From a virus, in IMG/VR virus record IMGVR_UViG_3300024262_006558, positions 62,001 to 126,000 of that record: a stretch of DNA of 64,000 nt; one strand, given 5' to 3'. Position numbers and translations under genes: made by a program. The notes below the pieces were generated by a model. The model was given only the letters and a program-made list of their open reading frames with translations, ran no database searches and was not told the origin of the DNA. Positions 26,258 through 34,959 of the stretch are shown here, one piece after another; the stretch's first letter is position 1, and each line of letters starts with the position of its first letter.

Positions 26258-26440
26258 TTATTGCTTTACTTCTTTACCACAATCAAAACACTCGTATTCT
26301 GTTTCGCTTATTGGTTTTTGCATACTTGGCTGCACACAATCGCAATAAAACGTACCCTTCGGCACAATAACATTATCTATATTTAATAGCTTGTTTTCTG
26401 CTTCCTTTTTACCTTCGTTGTACATTTGAAAATCATTCAT
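26258..26440 (-). CDS. Cassette ORF, 60-residue Zn-ribbon protein
   Basis: Begins MNDFQMYNEGKKEAENKLLN and contains CDCVQPSMQKPI and YECFDCGKEV, that is C-x-C plus C-x2-C, which could hold one zinc ion. No DNA-binding or enzyme motif is visible beyond the ribbon. One of a series of single-gene units. Confidence 0.6.
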   Translation of the reverse strand: MNDFQMYNEGKKEAENKLLNIDNVIVPKGTFYCDCVQPSMQKPISETEYECFDCGKEVKQ

Positions 26441-26500
26441 AATTCATATTTTTAAGTTATTAATCGCTACTAAAACATAGACCTTACATTATATTTAATG

Positions 26501-26698
26501 CTACTTATGTAGTTCTAAACAACGGTATCTAAAATTATATTCATCGTACCAAAAACTTCTACAATTCCACATATTTATAGCATCCCCATAAACATTATTA
26601 TCAAACTTTAACCCTCTTTCTTCTGCTTGTTTGCAACTGTCTATCACTTTAAATCTGTGATAAAAGCATACAGTCATAAATCTTAATATTTTTTTCAT
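26501..26698 (-). CDS. Cassette ORF, 65-residue hypothetical protein
   Basis: Begins MKKILRFMTVCFYHRFKVID. It is aromatic-rich with a central DAINMWNCRSFWYDEYNF. The start is uncertain, as Met8 is an alternative. The downstream 60 nt carry only a weak partial repeat (GTAGCATTAAA...TTTTAGTAGCG) whose end resembles the cassette boundaries elsewhere. Confidence 0.5.
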   Translation of the reverse strand: MKKILRFMTVCFYHRFKVIDSCKQAEERGLKFDNNVYGDAINMWNCRSFWYDEYNFRYRCLELHK

Positions 26699-26732
26699 TT
26701 TATCTATTTTGTTTTTAGTTAATTAACCGCAC

Positions 26733-26790
26733 TAAAATATAACACGGTATAAAATGGCATTAAAACGCCATCTATACAACCGTTATATGC
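26733..26790 (-). repeat. attC-like inverted repeat
   Basis: Sense GCATATAACGGTTGTATAGA and ATGGC pair with GCCATTTTATACCGTGTTAT around the loop GTTTTAAT. It is the most regular site of this array. It begins 3 nt after the stop of the gene at 26793. Confidence 0.72.
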
Positions 26791-26792
26791 AA

Positions 26793-27101
26793 TTATAGTT
26801 TTAGTATTTGTTTAATGTCTGAATAACTAAACGTGCTACTTTTGAATTGATTCTTATCATTAGGGTTATACTTACCTATTTTATGACAATCTCTTTGTAT
26901 ATGATACAATAAATCACCAGTAGCGTACAGACTGCCATCTTTATTTATGCTGTAAACTACCCCTTCTTTTACCGTGTACAAATCTCTTCTTGCAACATAA
27001 TCTCTACCACAATAACACAAAGATATTTCCGCAAACAACCCACCTTCAAGCTCTCCACTTATTCTTAAATTTTCGGATAGTTCTTTTTCTATTAAATCCA
27101 T
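26793..27101 (-). CDS. Cassette ORF, 102-residue hypothetical protein
   Basis: Begins MDLIEKELSENLRISGELEG. A CYCGRDYVARRDLYTVKEG segment is followed by a helical end (SYSDIKQILKL). No family recognised. It is the first clear unit of the minus-strand array; the 155 nt upstream (27102-27256) hold only a half repeat (GCCGTTTACTATATGCTGTA) and no gene. Confidence 0.6.
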   Translation of the reverse strand: MDLIEKELSENLRISGELEGGLFAEISLCYCGRDYVARRDLYTVKEGVVYSINKDGSLYATGDLLYHIQRDCHKIGKYNPNDKNQFKSSTFSYSDIKQILKL

Positions 27102-27256
27102 TCTATTAAGTTTATCGGTTAATAATCAACTGCATACAGCATATAGTAAACGGCAATACAAAACTTCTACTTTAACATTATGAGCAACATTTTAACCATT
27201 TCTTTATTTGTGGTTATTTATCCGTAAAATAAAACATTTTATAGCTGTACTCATTA

Positions 27257-27895
27257 TCACCCTATTAGCTTAGTGTTTTGTTGAATTAACAATTGAGCAC
27301 CTTCTGAATCTAGATCAAAAAACAAAGACATTTTTTTAACTAGTTCTTGCATGCCCTTTTTGATGTTTTCAAAGAACTCAAGATTATCTTTAGTGTATTC
27401 AATAAACGTCATCCCATCCAATACGGTCCAGTGAATATTATTTACTGAAGAGACTTTATGATCCTCATCTACTGGAAAATACTCATTAGACTTCCCATTA
27501 AATACCTCCATGAAAATTTTATAATCAATTCCAATAGCGCAATCTGGAGCAGTAAAAGCATCGAACCCTTTTATCTTGCGCGACACGCCTTCAATCGTAC
27601 CTGAATAACTACCTTCACTTACACTATTCATCGTTAGAGAAGTTGTTGCTTTGCATCTGTAAGCTATTACAAGGCGTTCACTTTTTTTAAATTCATGATA
27701 CTTTGGTATGGCTTTATATATAGCTTCTGTCAGCTCAGCTTCTGTGTTGTAGCCAGCATTACTAACTCCCGTCAAATTAAAGAACTCCTCATCTATCCCT
27801 CTAATTTCAAAACCATATTTTTGAGTATAAAACAAAGGGTAGGACACTGGATGTTCTGTGCCAATTCTAAATTCTTTTTTACCAACTTTAGCCAT
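27257..27895 (-). CDS. Hypothetical phage protein, 212 residues
   Basis: Begins MAKVGKKEFRIGTEHPVSYP. Mixed alpha/beta with a C-terminal helix (ENIKKGMQELVKKMSLFFDL). No enzyme motif is seen. It lies between the tail sheath terminator and the cassette array, and may be a phage gene carried beside the array. Function unknown. Confidence 0.62.
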   Translation of the reverse strand: MAKVGKKEFRIGTEHPVSYPLFYTQKYGFEIRGIDEEFFNLTGVSNAGYNTEAELTEAIYKAIPKYHEFKKSERLVIAYRCKATTSLTMNSVSEGSYSGTIEGVSRKIKGFDAFTAPDCAIGIDYKIFMEVFNGKSNEYFPVDEDHKVSSVNNIHWTVLDGMTFIEYTKDNLEFFENIKKGMQELVKKMSLFFDLDSEGAQLLIQQNTKLIG

Positions 27896-27974
27896 AACAT
27901 ATTTCTTTTGTATGATTTAATAACGAATTAATTTTAAATTTGTTGCCTATGAATCCGTTATAATATTATTACTT

Positions 27975-27993
27975 AATCGGAAATTTTCCGATT
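27975..27993. promoter_or_regulatory. Palindrome, possible operator
   Basis: AATCGGAAA-T-TTTCCGATT is a near-perfect 19-bp palindrome about 80 nt upstream of the start at 27895. It has no T-run in either direction, so a protein-binding site is likelier than a terminator. Confidence 0.35.
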
Positions 27994-28023
27994 ATCATAT
28001 CTCATATTTACATTTTTAGCAAA

Positions 28024-28053
28024 AAAAAAGAGACCCTTTTGAGGTCTCTTTTT
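28024..28053 (-). terminator. Terminator after tail sheath gene
   Basis: Stem AAGAGACC/GGTCTCTT with a 7-nt loop, followed on the minus strand by nine T. It lies 25 nt past the stop of the sheath gene. Confidence 0.85.
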
Positions 28054-28076
28054 ATATATTTGATTATTAATCTCTG

Positions 28077-30458
28077 TTAAAAATCTTCGAACGAAGCGCC
28101 AGTTGGTAAAACTTGAAAGGTCAAGTCGATGAATTCAACTGATGGAGTTGGTTGTAATTGAATCTTACCTACCAATGTGTTTCTATCAATTGTATCTGTA
28201 GAGTTCAAAGTGTCATCCATTACCACATTAAAAGCATTTAAACCTCTTTGGTTTTGGATATTCAATAATATTGGCTCCACTTTCGCTAAGAATTGATCTC
28301 TTAACGTCTGATCGTTTTGTTCGAAAAGCAATGTTAAAGATGCTGCAGCTACTAATCTTCTTACTTGAAGTAATAATCTTCTTACGTTGATTCTATCAAG
28401 TGAAGAACTTTGTCTCTGTAGTGTCTTCTGACCAAAGATAACGATACCTTGTTGAACGAAAGATGCAATTGGATTGACTCTTCCTTGGTAAAGCGTATCT
28501 CTGTTTCCAGCGTTCATTTTCACATCAACTTTGTTTACAAAGTCTCCTAACAAACCTCTGTTGATACCTGCTGGCGCGAACCATGGGTTAGCAACATTAT
28601 CTGTAAGCGCGATTGCTTGAACAGCTCCCATTGTAGGTGCTTGGTAAGTATAAACACTATTGTTAGCGTCTATAATTTGAATCCAAGGCCAATAAGTAGC
28701 AGCATAACTAGAATCAATTCCTGTTGAATCTAATATAGACACAATCTCTTCTGGAGTTCCCTTAACTTCACCAGAGGTAAGTCTTGGAGCATCCATTATG
28801 TATAAGCTATCAGCTCTATCTTCAACCATTTCAAGCGCAGAATTAATTAACTCAAAGTTATTTGAGAAATCTATACCTGGCGTTGCGAATAGGTTGATGT
28901 CAACCTCTTCTGGATTAGAAAATGTTCCAATACCTGCTTTAAATGAATTTGAGTTATCTATTTTAGATGCTGCAAATTCTTCATATTGCTCTTCATAAGA
29001 ATACAATTTATCCCATCCATCAAAACCGCCTGCTGGCACTAATGTGAATTTCAATTTATTTCTATCAATTCTAGTTCCTGCAGCATTAGTATAAGCTGAC
29101 ATTGAAATTTTATCTCCAGTAGTAAATCCTGTTGGCGCAGCGCTTTCCATATGGAAACCGTTAACAGTTGTCATTCCGCTAGAAACCCCTCCTTGATAAG
29201 AGAAAAAATCTTTCTCAAGAGTCTTGATAGAATTCTGGAAAGAAATCTCATTTTGAGTTTGAGAAGTGTATCCAAGCTCAGTAAGACCTAAATAAGATCT
29301 AAAGATTGAATCTCCTGACAAATATGTAGTTTTATAAAATAAATCTGGAGCAGTTGTTCCAGAAACTCCATTATTTCTAATGCTATATCCTCTAAAACCA
29401 CCTGGTACAGTGTTAGATGGTATATTTTGAGCCATCTCTACAGTTATGTAAGAAGATCTCCTTGGGTAATCCTCATCAGTTGTACCAATTACTCTTGCAA
29501 TGTAACCGTTTGAAGTTTCATCTAACGAAAGATTAGAGAATCTTTCAAGAGCTGTTTGGCTAGCTGTTTTGTCTGTATCATTAAAGCTTCTTACTAGAAG
29601 ATCGAATGTATAGTTGTTAATGTCAATGTTTTGAATTGATATCTTGATTTCTTCATTTGCAGAATCACCATCAGAAATTGTTCTAACCTTGAAAAGGTTT
29701 CTAACTTCATTTCCTATAACTCTAGAAACAACCCATGGAGTAACTGCGTCAGAATAACTGTCAGCATAATCTGTATAAGAAGCATCATTTGCGTATACTA
29801 AAGTAGGACTCAAATCTGACAACTCACCTCTTGCAAAAGATTCTCTCACATAATGAGGAAAAATACTTTCAACATAAAGATCAATTTCCCCTGTTATAAC
29901 ATCTGGACTTTCACCTAACGCTCTAACAATGTAATCATCTCTAGTTTCATCTAAAGATACTGTCATTCCGCTTCCAGTAATCCCTGTCATAGGACCTGTA
30001 GTTGCGCTTAATACGAATGAACTAAGAGGTGTACTACCTGTAGTTAACCCCCCTATAGTCACGTCACTTTCCTCATTGAATGAGAACTCTCCGCTAATTT
30101 GATTTGCTTTACTTCTAAGAACTGCTAATACTGATCCAGCATTAGTTGATCCTGTTCCAGCAACGATTAACCACGCTCCTGAGTTAGTAAAACCATTTTG
30201 TCCCAAAATTCTTGTGACCGTTAACTCATTGGACTGTGCCAAGAATGCGTTCGCAACATAAGGGAGTGAAAATTTAGGGTTTGTGCTTCCAAATCTTGCA
30301 AGGTACTCATCGGTACTTGCAATTTTTACTGGTTCGAAAGCAGGCCCTTTTAACGTTTTACCAACAAGACCCAATCTTGTGATACCAACTCTTGATGCAA
30401 AGATGGTAAAATCTTGTTCTCTAGTAAAAACACCTGGTGATAAGAATACTGTAGCCAT
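28077..30458 (-). CDS. Tail sheath protein (T4 gp18-like)
   Basis: 793 residues (T4 gp18 has 659). The N-terminus MATVFLSPGVFTREQDFT is typical of contractile sheath proteins, whose N-terminal arm links neighbouring subunits. FGSTNPKFSLPYVANAFL and RILG follow. The C-terminal domain (RINVRRLLLQVRRLVAAASL ... VGKIQLQPTPSVEFIDLTF) is the conserved inner domain that contacts the tube. Extra length lies in the central, exposed domains. The protein forms the contractile sheath around the gp19-like tube. Confidence 0.92.
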   Translation of the reverse strand: MATVFLSPGVFTREQDFTIFASRVGITRLGLVGKTLKGPAFEPVKIASTDEYLARFGSTNPKFSLPYVANAFLAQSNELTVTRILGQNGFTNSGAWLIVAGTGSTNAGSVLAVLRSKANQISGEFSFNEESDVTIGGLTTGSTPLSSFVLSATTGPMTGITGSGMTVSLDETRDDYIVRALGESPDVITGEIDLYVESIFPHYVRESFARGELSDLSPTLVYANDASYTDYADSYSDAVTPWVVSRVIGNEVRNLFKVRTISDGDSANEEIKISIQNIDINNYTFDLLVRSFNDTDKTASQTALERFSNLSLDETSNGYIARVIGTTDEDYPRRSSYITVEMAQNIPSNTVPGGFRGYSIRNNGVSGTTAPDLFYKTTYLSGDSIFRSYLGLTELGYTSQTQNEISFQNSIKTLEKDFFSYQGGVSSGMTTVNGFHMESAAPTGFTTGDKISMSAYTNAAGTRIDRNKLKFTLVPAGGFDGWDKLYSYEEQYEEFAASKIDNSNSFKAGIGTFSNPEEVDINLFATPGIDFSNNFELINSALEMVEDRADSLYIMDAPRLTSGEVKGTPEEIVSILDSTGIDSSYAATYWPWIQIIDANNSVYTYQAPTMGAVQAIALTDNVANPWFAPAGINRGLLGDFVNKVDVKMNAGNRDTLYQGRVNPIASFVQQGIVIFGQKTLQRQSSSLDRINVRRLLLQVRRLVAAASLTLLFEQNDQTLRDQFLAKVEPILLNIQNQRGLNAFNVVMDDTLNSTDTIDRNTLVGKIQLQPTPSVEFIDLTFQVLPTGASFEDF

Positions 30459-30481
30459 TTAACTTCTATTTTTAGTCTTTT

Positions 30482-30835
30482 TTACTCGGTTTTTTTTGTT
30501 TTTTTACTTTTTGCAGAAGAAGCTTCCTTAATGATTTCCGAATCTTTCTCATCAATCACTCCGTCCTTGTTTACATCTGCAATATATTCTTCAGTTTGTT
30601 CTTTAGCCTTTTCCACTTCAGAAATCACTTTCTTTGGTGCTTCAGGGGCTGGAGCTGCTATTGAAGCTTCTACTAGGTGTCCATGTTTAAATAGAAATTT
30701 GTTAACCACTTGATCAACACTATTCAAAGTTGGAATATCAACCGTTTCACCAGCTAATATCTTGTATACAACCGATCTAACTCCATCTTTGAAGTGTAAT
30801 GTGGCATATCCTTGTTTTGTGTTCCTAACTATCAT
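30482..30835 (-). CDS. Small structural-module protein with an EF-hand-like loop
   Basis: 117 residues. The N-terminal 60 residues (MIVRNTKQGYATLHFKDGVR) look like a compact beta domain. A charged, low-complexity tail contains DVNKDGVIDEKDSE, a calcium-binding EF-hand/dockerin-like loop. It lies 24 nt upstream of the sheath gene and shares its transcript, so a tail role is likely. Confidence 0.62.
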   Translation of the reverse strand: MIVRNTKQGYATLHFKDGVRSVVYKILAGETVDIPTLNSVDQVVNKFLFKHGHLVEASIAAPAPEAPKKVISEVEKAKEQTEEYIADVNKDGVIDEKDSEIIKEASSAKSKKTKKTE

Positions 30836-30852
30836 TCTACACGCTATTTTTA

Positions 30853-30862
30853 GATAAATAGA
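30853..30862 (-). promoter_or_regulatory. Late-promoter-like element
   Basis: Sense TCTATTTATC, about 17 nt before the ATG at 30835; it would serve this gene and the sheath gene. Confidence 0.45.
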
Positions 30863-30902
30863 TAAAAATTTTCAAACTTATGCTTATTTACCTGAATACT
30901 AA

Positions 30903-31622
30903 TTAATCTTTTTTCTCGCAAATATTGATTGCTATTTTAGTAATCGTACTTACTTTCTCAAAGTCAGAAGGGTCTATTAATTTTCCGTGTACCTCTAAAG
31001 GTATTCTCACCGTATAAATAGACTCTTGAGTCAAATCATCAATATTATTTTCAGTGCTTGGATCTCCAGACATATATGCTGGAACATCGTATCCATTTAT
31101 TTTCATATATCCTTGAAAATCTGAAAAACCATCTCTTATAATCATCTCATAAAACTCATTTACATCTTCCATGTAATGAGTTTCAAAAATTAATTCATAA
31201 CCAGTATTAACATAAGTTGGTTGTGGAATTTTATAAATATCATACCCTTTTAAAGTTCCGTCAAAAACAGGAACTTTAACAAATGAAAATTTTCTCTTTC
31301 TTGGTATTGTTGACTTAAGTGGGGATAAGCCTTTTTTCACATTCGTCCTATGGATAGTAACAAACGGTCTAGCTATTTCCTCCCCTCTTTCTTCATTATT
31401 AAAAGCCCAGTTTTGTTTTCTTTCCGCCCAAAGTTCTTTGTTTCCCCAAAGAACTGGTACGGGTATTTGCTTATCCGTTTGATCTGTAACAGAAAAATTT
31501 AACTCTTTTATGTAATCAAAAACTCCTAGATCTAAATCCTCTAAAGCAAGCTTCTGAGGCAAAAAATTGCTGTTTTCAAAATTCTTATCCAGTAAATCTT
31601 GTTGGTTTTTTATAGTACCCAT
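30903..31622 (-). CDS. Putative tail sheath stabiliser (T4 gp15-like)
   Basis: 239 residues (T4 gp15 has 272). Three landmarks align in order with gp15 as I remember it: KQIPVPVLWGNKELWAERKQ (gp15: a VPITYASKEH segment), ARPFVTIHRTNVKKG, and PTYVNTGYELIFETHYMEDV followed by the DVNEFYEMII helix. gp15 caps the sheath and tube and completes the tail before head joining. The position next to sheath and neck genes agrees. Confidence 0.65.
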   Translation of the reverse strand: MGTIKNQQDLLDKNFENSNFLPQKLALEDLDLGVFDYIKELNFSVTDQTDKQIPVPVLWGNKELWAERKQNWAFNNEERGEEIARPFVTIHRTNVKKGLSPLKSTIPRKRKFSFVKVPVFDGTLKGYDIYKIPQPTYVNTGYELIFETHYMEDVNEFYEMIIRDGFSDFQGYMKINGYDVPAYMSGDPSTENNIDDLTQESIYTVRIPLEVHGKLIDPSDFEKVSTITKIAINICEKKD

Positions 31623-31633
31623 AGAGATGTTTA

Positions 31634-31645
31634 TTAATAAATAGC
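31634..31645 (-). promoter_or_regulatory. Late-promoter-like element
   Basis: Sense GCTATTTATTAA, about 11 nt before the ATG at 31622. Confidence 0.48.
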
Positions 31646-31736
31646 TAACAAATATTTGATTTTTCGCTTTTTACGAGATATATTTGTTTTGTTGTAACCC
31701 TTAAAAGGGTGTGAAAGGATATTAAATACTTGAACA

Positions 31737-31904
31737 TTAAACTACGTTCCCCAATGAGATACACGGGTAATTGTTACGAATGCATCCCCATAATACTAGG
31801 GGGTAAATGCTAAGTCTATTATCTTTGTTCTGAGGTGTTATTGAGATAATGGAGCCTAAATCAATGGGGAACTCGTCTTCACAGGAAGTTATCTCGGTTA
31901 ACAT
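31737..31904 (-). CDS. Possible 55-residue protein
   Basis: ATG 31904 opens a frame starting MLTEITSCEDEFPIDLGSII and ending CISLGNVV. The composition looks like a real short protein. An earlier ATG at 31976 would read through a GC-rich hairpin and is rejected. No family recognised, and the surrounding sequence differs in base composition from the phage genes, so this region (31,646-32,017) may be an insertion. Confidence 0.35.
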   Translation of the reverse strand: MLTEITSCEDEFPIDLGSIISITPQNKDNRLSIYPLVLWGCIRNNYPCISLGNVV

Positions 31905-31910
31905 GCAATA

Positions 31911-31958
31911 AGCGCCCCCTATAGATTCCCTTTTTAAAGAGGGGGACTTTAGGGGGTG
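31911..31958. repeat. GC-rich REP-like hairpin
   Basis: Minus-strand CCCCCTAAAGTCCC pairs with GGGAATCTATAGGGGG around a TTTAAA-containing loop. Its G/C runs contrast with the A/T-rich phage. It resembles interspersed hairpin repeats of Bacteroidota chromosomes, and could mark a host-derived insertion. Confidence 0.5.
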
Positions 31959-32017
31959 TTTCTTGCAGATGACCAATCTGCAAAAGAATCTATCTTCTAG
32001 GAATTTATTCTTGAGCC

Positions 32018-32494
32018 TCAGTTAATAAAAGACTCTACTGACTCAATAAAAAATTCTATCTCAAACTGAAGGTTAGAAAAAGTGTTATCATATGATGAAA
32101 CGGGAGATTTAACTGATTCGGGACATACGCCTCGAAGAGCGTATTCACGAATTACATTACCTTCTTCAGAAATCTTCCTAATTACTCCAGATTTTCTAAA
32201 GTTATTGTAATTAACGTCACTTCCAGCGCCAATCCAATTTTTTATTTGATTAAGTGTTCTTTCATCCGCCCTTCTTAATGTTAATTTTAAACTAGCAATT
32301 GTTCTTCCAATTAATCTATTTGTAGCAATTACATGATCCACTAAAAGCTCCTCTTGACCCACAGTTATAATCCCTTCACAAATAAAATTATTGATATTAT
32401 CAAAATCAACCTCAAATAAACCATTTTCATAAAGGCTCGTTATTGGAGAATATTCCTTAATGATGTTATAAGCAATATAGAATTGTTTTCTCAT
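32018..32494 (-). CDS. Tail/neck-region structural protein, function unknown
   Basis: 158 residues. The segment LKLTLRRADERTLNQIKNWI precedes a beta-rich end (SNLQFEIEFFIESVESFI), a layout seen in small tail-completion or tube-like proteins. It lies between the gp15-like and neck-protein genes, where contractile phages keep head-tail joining genes. No direct family match that I recognise. Confidence 0.6.
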   Translation of the reverse strand: MRKQFYIAYNIIKEYSPITSLYENGLFEVDFDNINNFICEGIITVGQEELLVDHVIATNRLIGRTIASLKLTLRRADERTLNQIKNWIGAGSDVNYNNFRKSGVIRKISEEGNVIREYALRGVCPESVKSPVSSYDNTFSNLQFEIEFFIESVESFIN

Positions 32495-32531
32495 AATGGA
32501 ATTTATTGATTTAAAATGTTAATGTAAACAA

Positions 32532-33098
32532 TTATCTTGCTCTAAAAACATCCCCATCTACCTCTTTCGCTTTTATCGTAAGAGAGAATCTTCTATCTCC
32601 AGCGTAAGAGTGTTGATTAGATATTTGAGCAAATCCATCGTCATATATTTCATAGAATTGACCTTTATGAGCAATGAAATCCCCAGGGTGAAGGTCTACT
32701 GTAATATCGCCACCATCTTTTTTAACCAATCCTTTTTCTTCAAGGTGAGAAATGTGAACAGCAGCAGTAAGGTTCCCAAATGCTTTTTTGTAAGGACCAA
32801 CTCCATTTCTTTTAGATGGATCATTAACTTCTACATTAATTCTACCAAATACTTCAATTTCTTCTTTCCAGTTTTTCTTTTTAGCTTCACCATACAATTT
32901 ATGAGCCCTAGTTTTTTTCATATCCACTCTATAGAGAATAAACGCTTCTTTGAGAATGTCTATAGTTAATTCTTTACCAACTTGATCAAAAAATCTAGCT
33001 TCAGCTTCACCAAAGAAAAGATCAATACCTGTCTTTTTTGTAAGGTTTTCGTTTGCCTCATTGGGTCTTTGTCCAAATTCTCCTAATCCGTCTTTCAT
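32532..33098 (-). CDS. Putative neck protein (T4 gp14-like)
   Basis: 188 residues. Features include LFFGEAEARFFDQVGKELTI near the start, a KRNGVGPYKKAFGNLTAAVH centre and DLHPGDFIAHKGQFYEIYD toward the end. T4 gp14 and its relatives carry a comparable DxxPGDxI...YEI segment. Spacing to the upstream gp13-like gene is 6 nt, so the two are co-transcribed. The assignment leans on position. Confidence 0.6.
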   Translation of the reverse strand: MKDGLGEFGQRPNEANENLTKKTGIDLFFGEAEARFFDQVGKELTIDILKEAFILYRVDMKKTRAHKLYGEAKKKNWKEEIEVFGRINVEVNDPSKRNGVGPYKKAFGNLTAAVHISHLEEKGLVKKDGGDITVDLHPGDFIAHKGQFYEIYDDGFAQISNQHSYAGDRRFSLTIKAKEVDGDVFRAR

Positions 33099-33104
33099 AA
33101 TTTA

Positions 33105-34283
33105 TTAACCCCAGAATATACCTAAAGGAATTGATTGTAAAGATTTGTTAACTGCTTCTTGCATAGCAGCTCTGTCTTCTAATATTTTCTTTAAAGAAAG
33201 TTTATCTAAAGTCTCTTTAAGTTGATCTAGTAACCTGTCTTGATCAGCTCTACCATTAGTAATAAGGTCAGCGCTATTCATTGTAACAGTTCCATCAGGT
33301 ATAGGTAATTCTCCACTAAATTTACCTCTAATACCAATCCCTAACAACTCTTTAGATAAAGCTTCAGCATAAGCCTTTACCCAGTTTTTACCAACATCAT
33401 TTAAATCATCAAATGCAATATTATATAAAGGCGCATCAGCTGGTCCAGAAACAAGTCCATTACCCGTTTTTCCAGTATCTCCTAATCCTTGAGGATTAGC
33501 AGTATTACCACTAAAAAGTGCATTACCATCAGTACCTACTCTATCAAAGTATCTATAAAATAAAGTACCAGGAGTACCAGCGCCCATTGTATAAACATTT
33601 GATTCTCCAGAGCCTTGAGTTCTTGTAGGAATAGGATATAATCTTAAAACTCTAGTTCCGCCAGATCCAGCATGTATTGTGTAAGAAAATTCTGAACCTC
33701 GAACTTTATTTCTCAACTCCATCGCCTGAGCTGTAAGAATTGTATCAAAAACTGGAACAACAGAATATAATGAGTTTCCAGCGAAACTTGCTCCAAACTC
33801 ATAAAAATCTATACCATTATTACTAAAAGGGCTTAAACCATAAAGATTAATAAAACTAGGCGTGTACCACATAATTTCTTCAACCTCCCTGTTAGCTGGT
33901 ATAGAATAATTCTGAGTACCTGCAGTTAATGATAAACCATCAGTTTTTAACTCTCGCGTAGTATTAACACCTCCACCAATCATTTCTGAAGGATGTTTAG
34001 CCATAGATTTCTCCATGTACAAGCTATTTGCTACATACTTAAGAGTAACGTCTTCATTATTTGGAAGCCCTAGCATTTCTGCCATCCTATTCTCTAAAGC
34101 CCAATTGTTAATGTTACTAGAATACATTTCGATAGCTTGGCATATACACTCTTCTATTTGCTCATCTACTAACTCTACAGTAAGTACAGGAGCGCCAATT
34201 TTTCTACGAATCCTCCTGAAAAGCGCCTGTTGAGCGCTTTCAGTCATTCCAGTTAAACATTTTTCTACTACACAGATGCTCAT
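33105..34283 (-). CDS. Putative neck protein (T4 gp13-like)
   Basis: 392 residues. The N-terminus has a helical segment (QALFRRIRRKIGAPVLTVEL, VDEQIEECICQAIEMYSSNI) like that of head-completion proteins. The C-terminus includes WVKAYAEALSKELLGIGIRG and GTVTMNSADLITNGRADQD, typical of gp13-like neck proteins of T4-related phages. It would bind the portal side of the filled head before tail joining. Confidence 0.68.
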   Translation of the reverse strand: MSICVVEKCLTGMTESAQQALFRRIRRKIGAPVLTVELVDEQIEECICQAIEMYSSNINNWALENRMAEMLGLPNNEDVTLKYVANSLYMEKSMAKHPSEMIGGGVNTTRELKTDGLSLTAGTQNYSIPANREVEEIMWYTPSFINLYGLSPFSNNGIDFYEFGASFAGNSLYSVVPVFDTILTAQAMELRNKVRGSEFSYTIHAGSGGTRVLRLYPIPTRTQGSGESNVYTMGAGTPGTLFYRYFDRVGTDGNALFSGNTANPQGLGDTGKTGNGLVSGPADAPLYNIAFDDLNDVGKNWVKAYAEALSKELLGIGIRGKFSGELPIPDGTVTMNSADLITNGRADQDRLLDQLKETLDKLSLKKILEDRAAMQEAVNKSLQSIPLGIFWG

Positions 34284-34292
34284 AATTATTTA

Positions 34293-34589
34293 TTAGTTAG
34301 GGAATACAACAGTGTTTGGATTAAAGCCTGGCTTGTCACCTTTTGTTCTAAAACCTACAAATGTACCTGAGGAAACCGAATAGCTTCCAACCATTATTTT
34401 TACACTTTGACCAGTAGTCATTGGGAATATTGCCGTTCCACCGCCTATAGCCGAAAGCTCAATTGACCCTGATGCAGTACAATAAACTTCGTGAACGGTT
34501 GTAGCTAATACTCCATCATAACCTGCTGCAGCTAAATCTTGAGTTCCAGAAAGGTTTAGAAATGAATAATTTGTATTATGAAATGCCAT
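34293..34589 (-). CDS. Small virion protein, function unknown
   Basis: 98 residues, beta-rich and low in charge, starting MAFHNTNYSFLNLSGTQDLA. A small capsid-decoration or head-completion protein would fit size and place, upstream of the neck genes, but nothing in the sequence proves it. Confidence 0.6.
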   Translation of the reverse strand: MAFHNTNYSFLNLSGTQDLAAAGYDGVLATTVHEVYCTASGSIELSAIGGGTAIFPMTTGQSVKIMVGSYSVSSGTFVGFRTKGDKPGFNPNTVVFPN

Positions 34590-34607
34590 GATTAAATACT
34601 TTTTATT

Positions 34608-34617
34608 TATAAATAGC
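34608..34617 (-). promoter_or_regulatory. Late-promoter-like element
   Basis: Sense GCTATTTATA, about 18 nt before the ATG at 34589; a best-class match heading the neck-gene unit. Confidence 0.55.
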
Positions 34618-34640
34618 TTTGAAAATTCTTCCTTAAGCTG

Positions 34641-34672
34641 TTTGGATATGATTATTCAAATCTATACATTTA
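34641..34672 (+). promoter_or_regulatory. Host-type (Bacteroidota) promoter
   Basis: TTTG, 20 nt, then TACATTTA matches the Bacteroidota housekeeping sigma consensus TTTG-N19-21-TAnnTTTG. It is placed 31 nt before the ATG at 34704 and would drive the five-gene plus-strand operon. Confidence 0.55.
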
Positions 34673-34703
34673 CTAAAATACATACATATTAACAAAATAA
34701 ATT

Positions 34704-34958
34704 ATGTCCGAAAAGAAAATAACGTTAACTAAATGTATTGAATGCCCACATCATTCAGTAATAGGAGATCCTGATCCTAACGATTCTTTTTGCTACGATG
34801 ACGAAGCCATAGTTTGTACTAAAACAGAAAAAGATGAGTCAGAAATTAATTTTAATTCTTCATATGCTGTAGATTGGCAGAAGTTTAGAGCTGCAGATTC
34901 TGGCTGTAGACCATATCAAATTAAAAACGTTAAAATACCTGACTGGTGCCCTTTATAA
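34704..34958 (+). CDS. Cys-rich putative metal-binding protein
   Basis: 84 residues with KCIECPHHSVIGDPDPNDSFC and a second cluster (VCTKTEK ... GCRPYQIKN ... PDWCPL). The CxxC and separated Cys residues suggest a zinc-bound fold; the ending IPDWCPL is recurrent in small phage proteins of this kind. First gene of the plus-strand operon. Function unknown. Confidence 0.65.
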   Translation: MSEKKITLTKCIECPHHSVIGDPDPNDSFCYDDEAIVCTKTEKDESEINFNSSYAVDWQKFRAADSGCRPYQIKNVKIPDWCPL

Positions 34959-34959
34959 T

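Noticed and set aside
31905-31976. N-terminal extension of the ORF at 31737
   Set aside because: It encodes the GC-rich hairpin sequence; the composition is that of a repeat, not of a protein.
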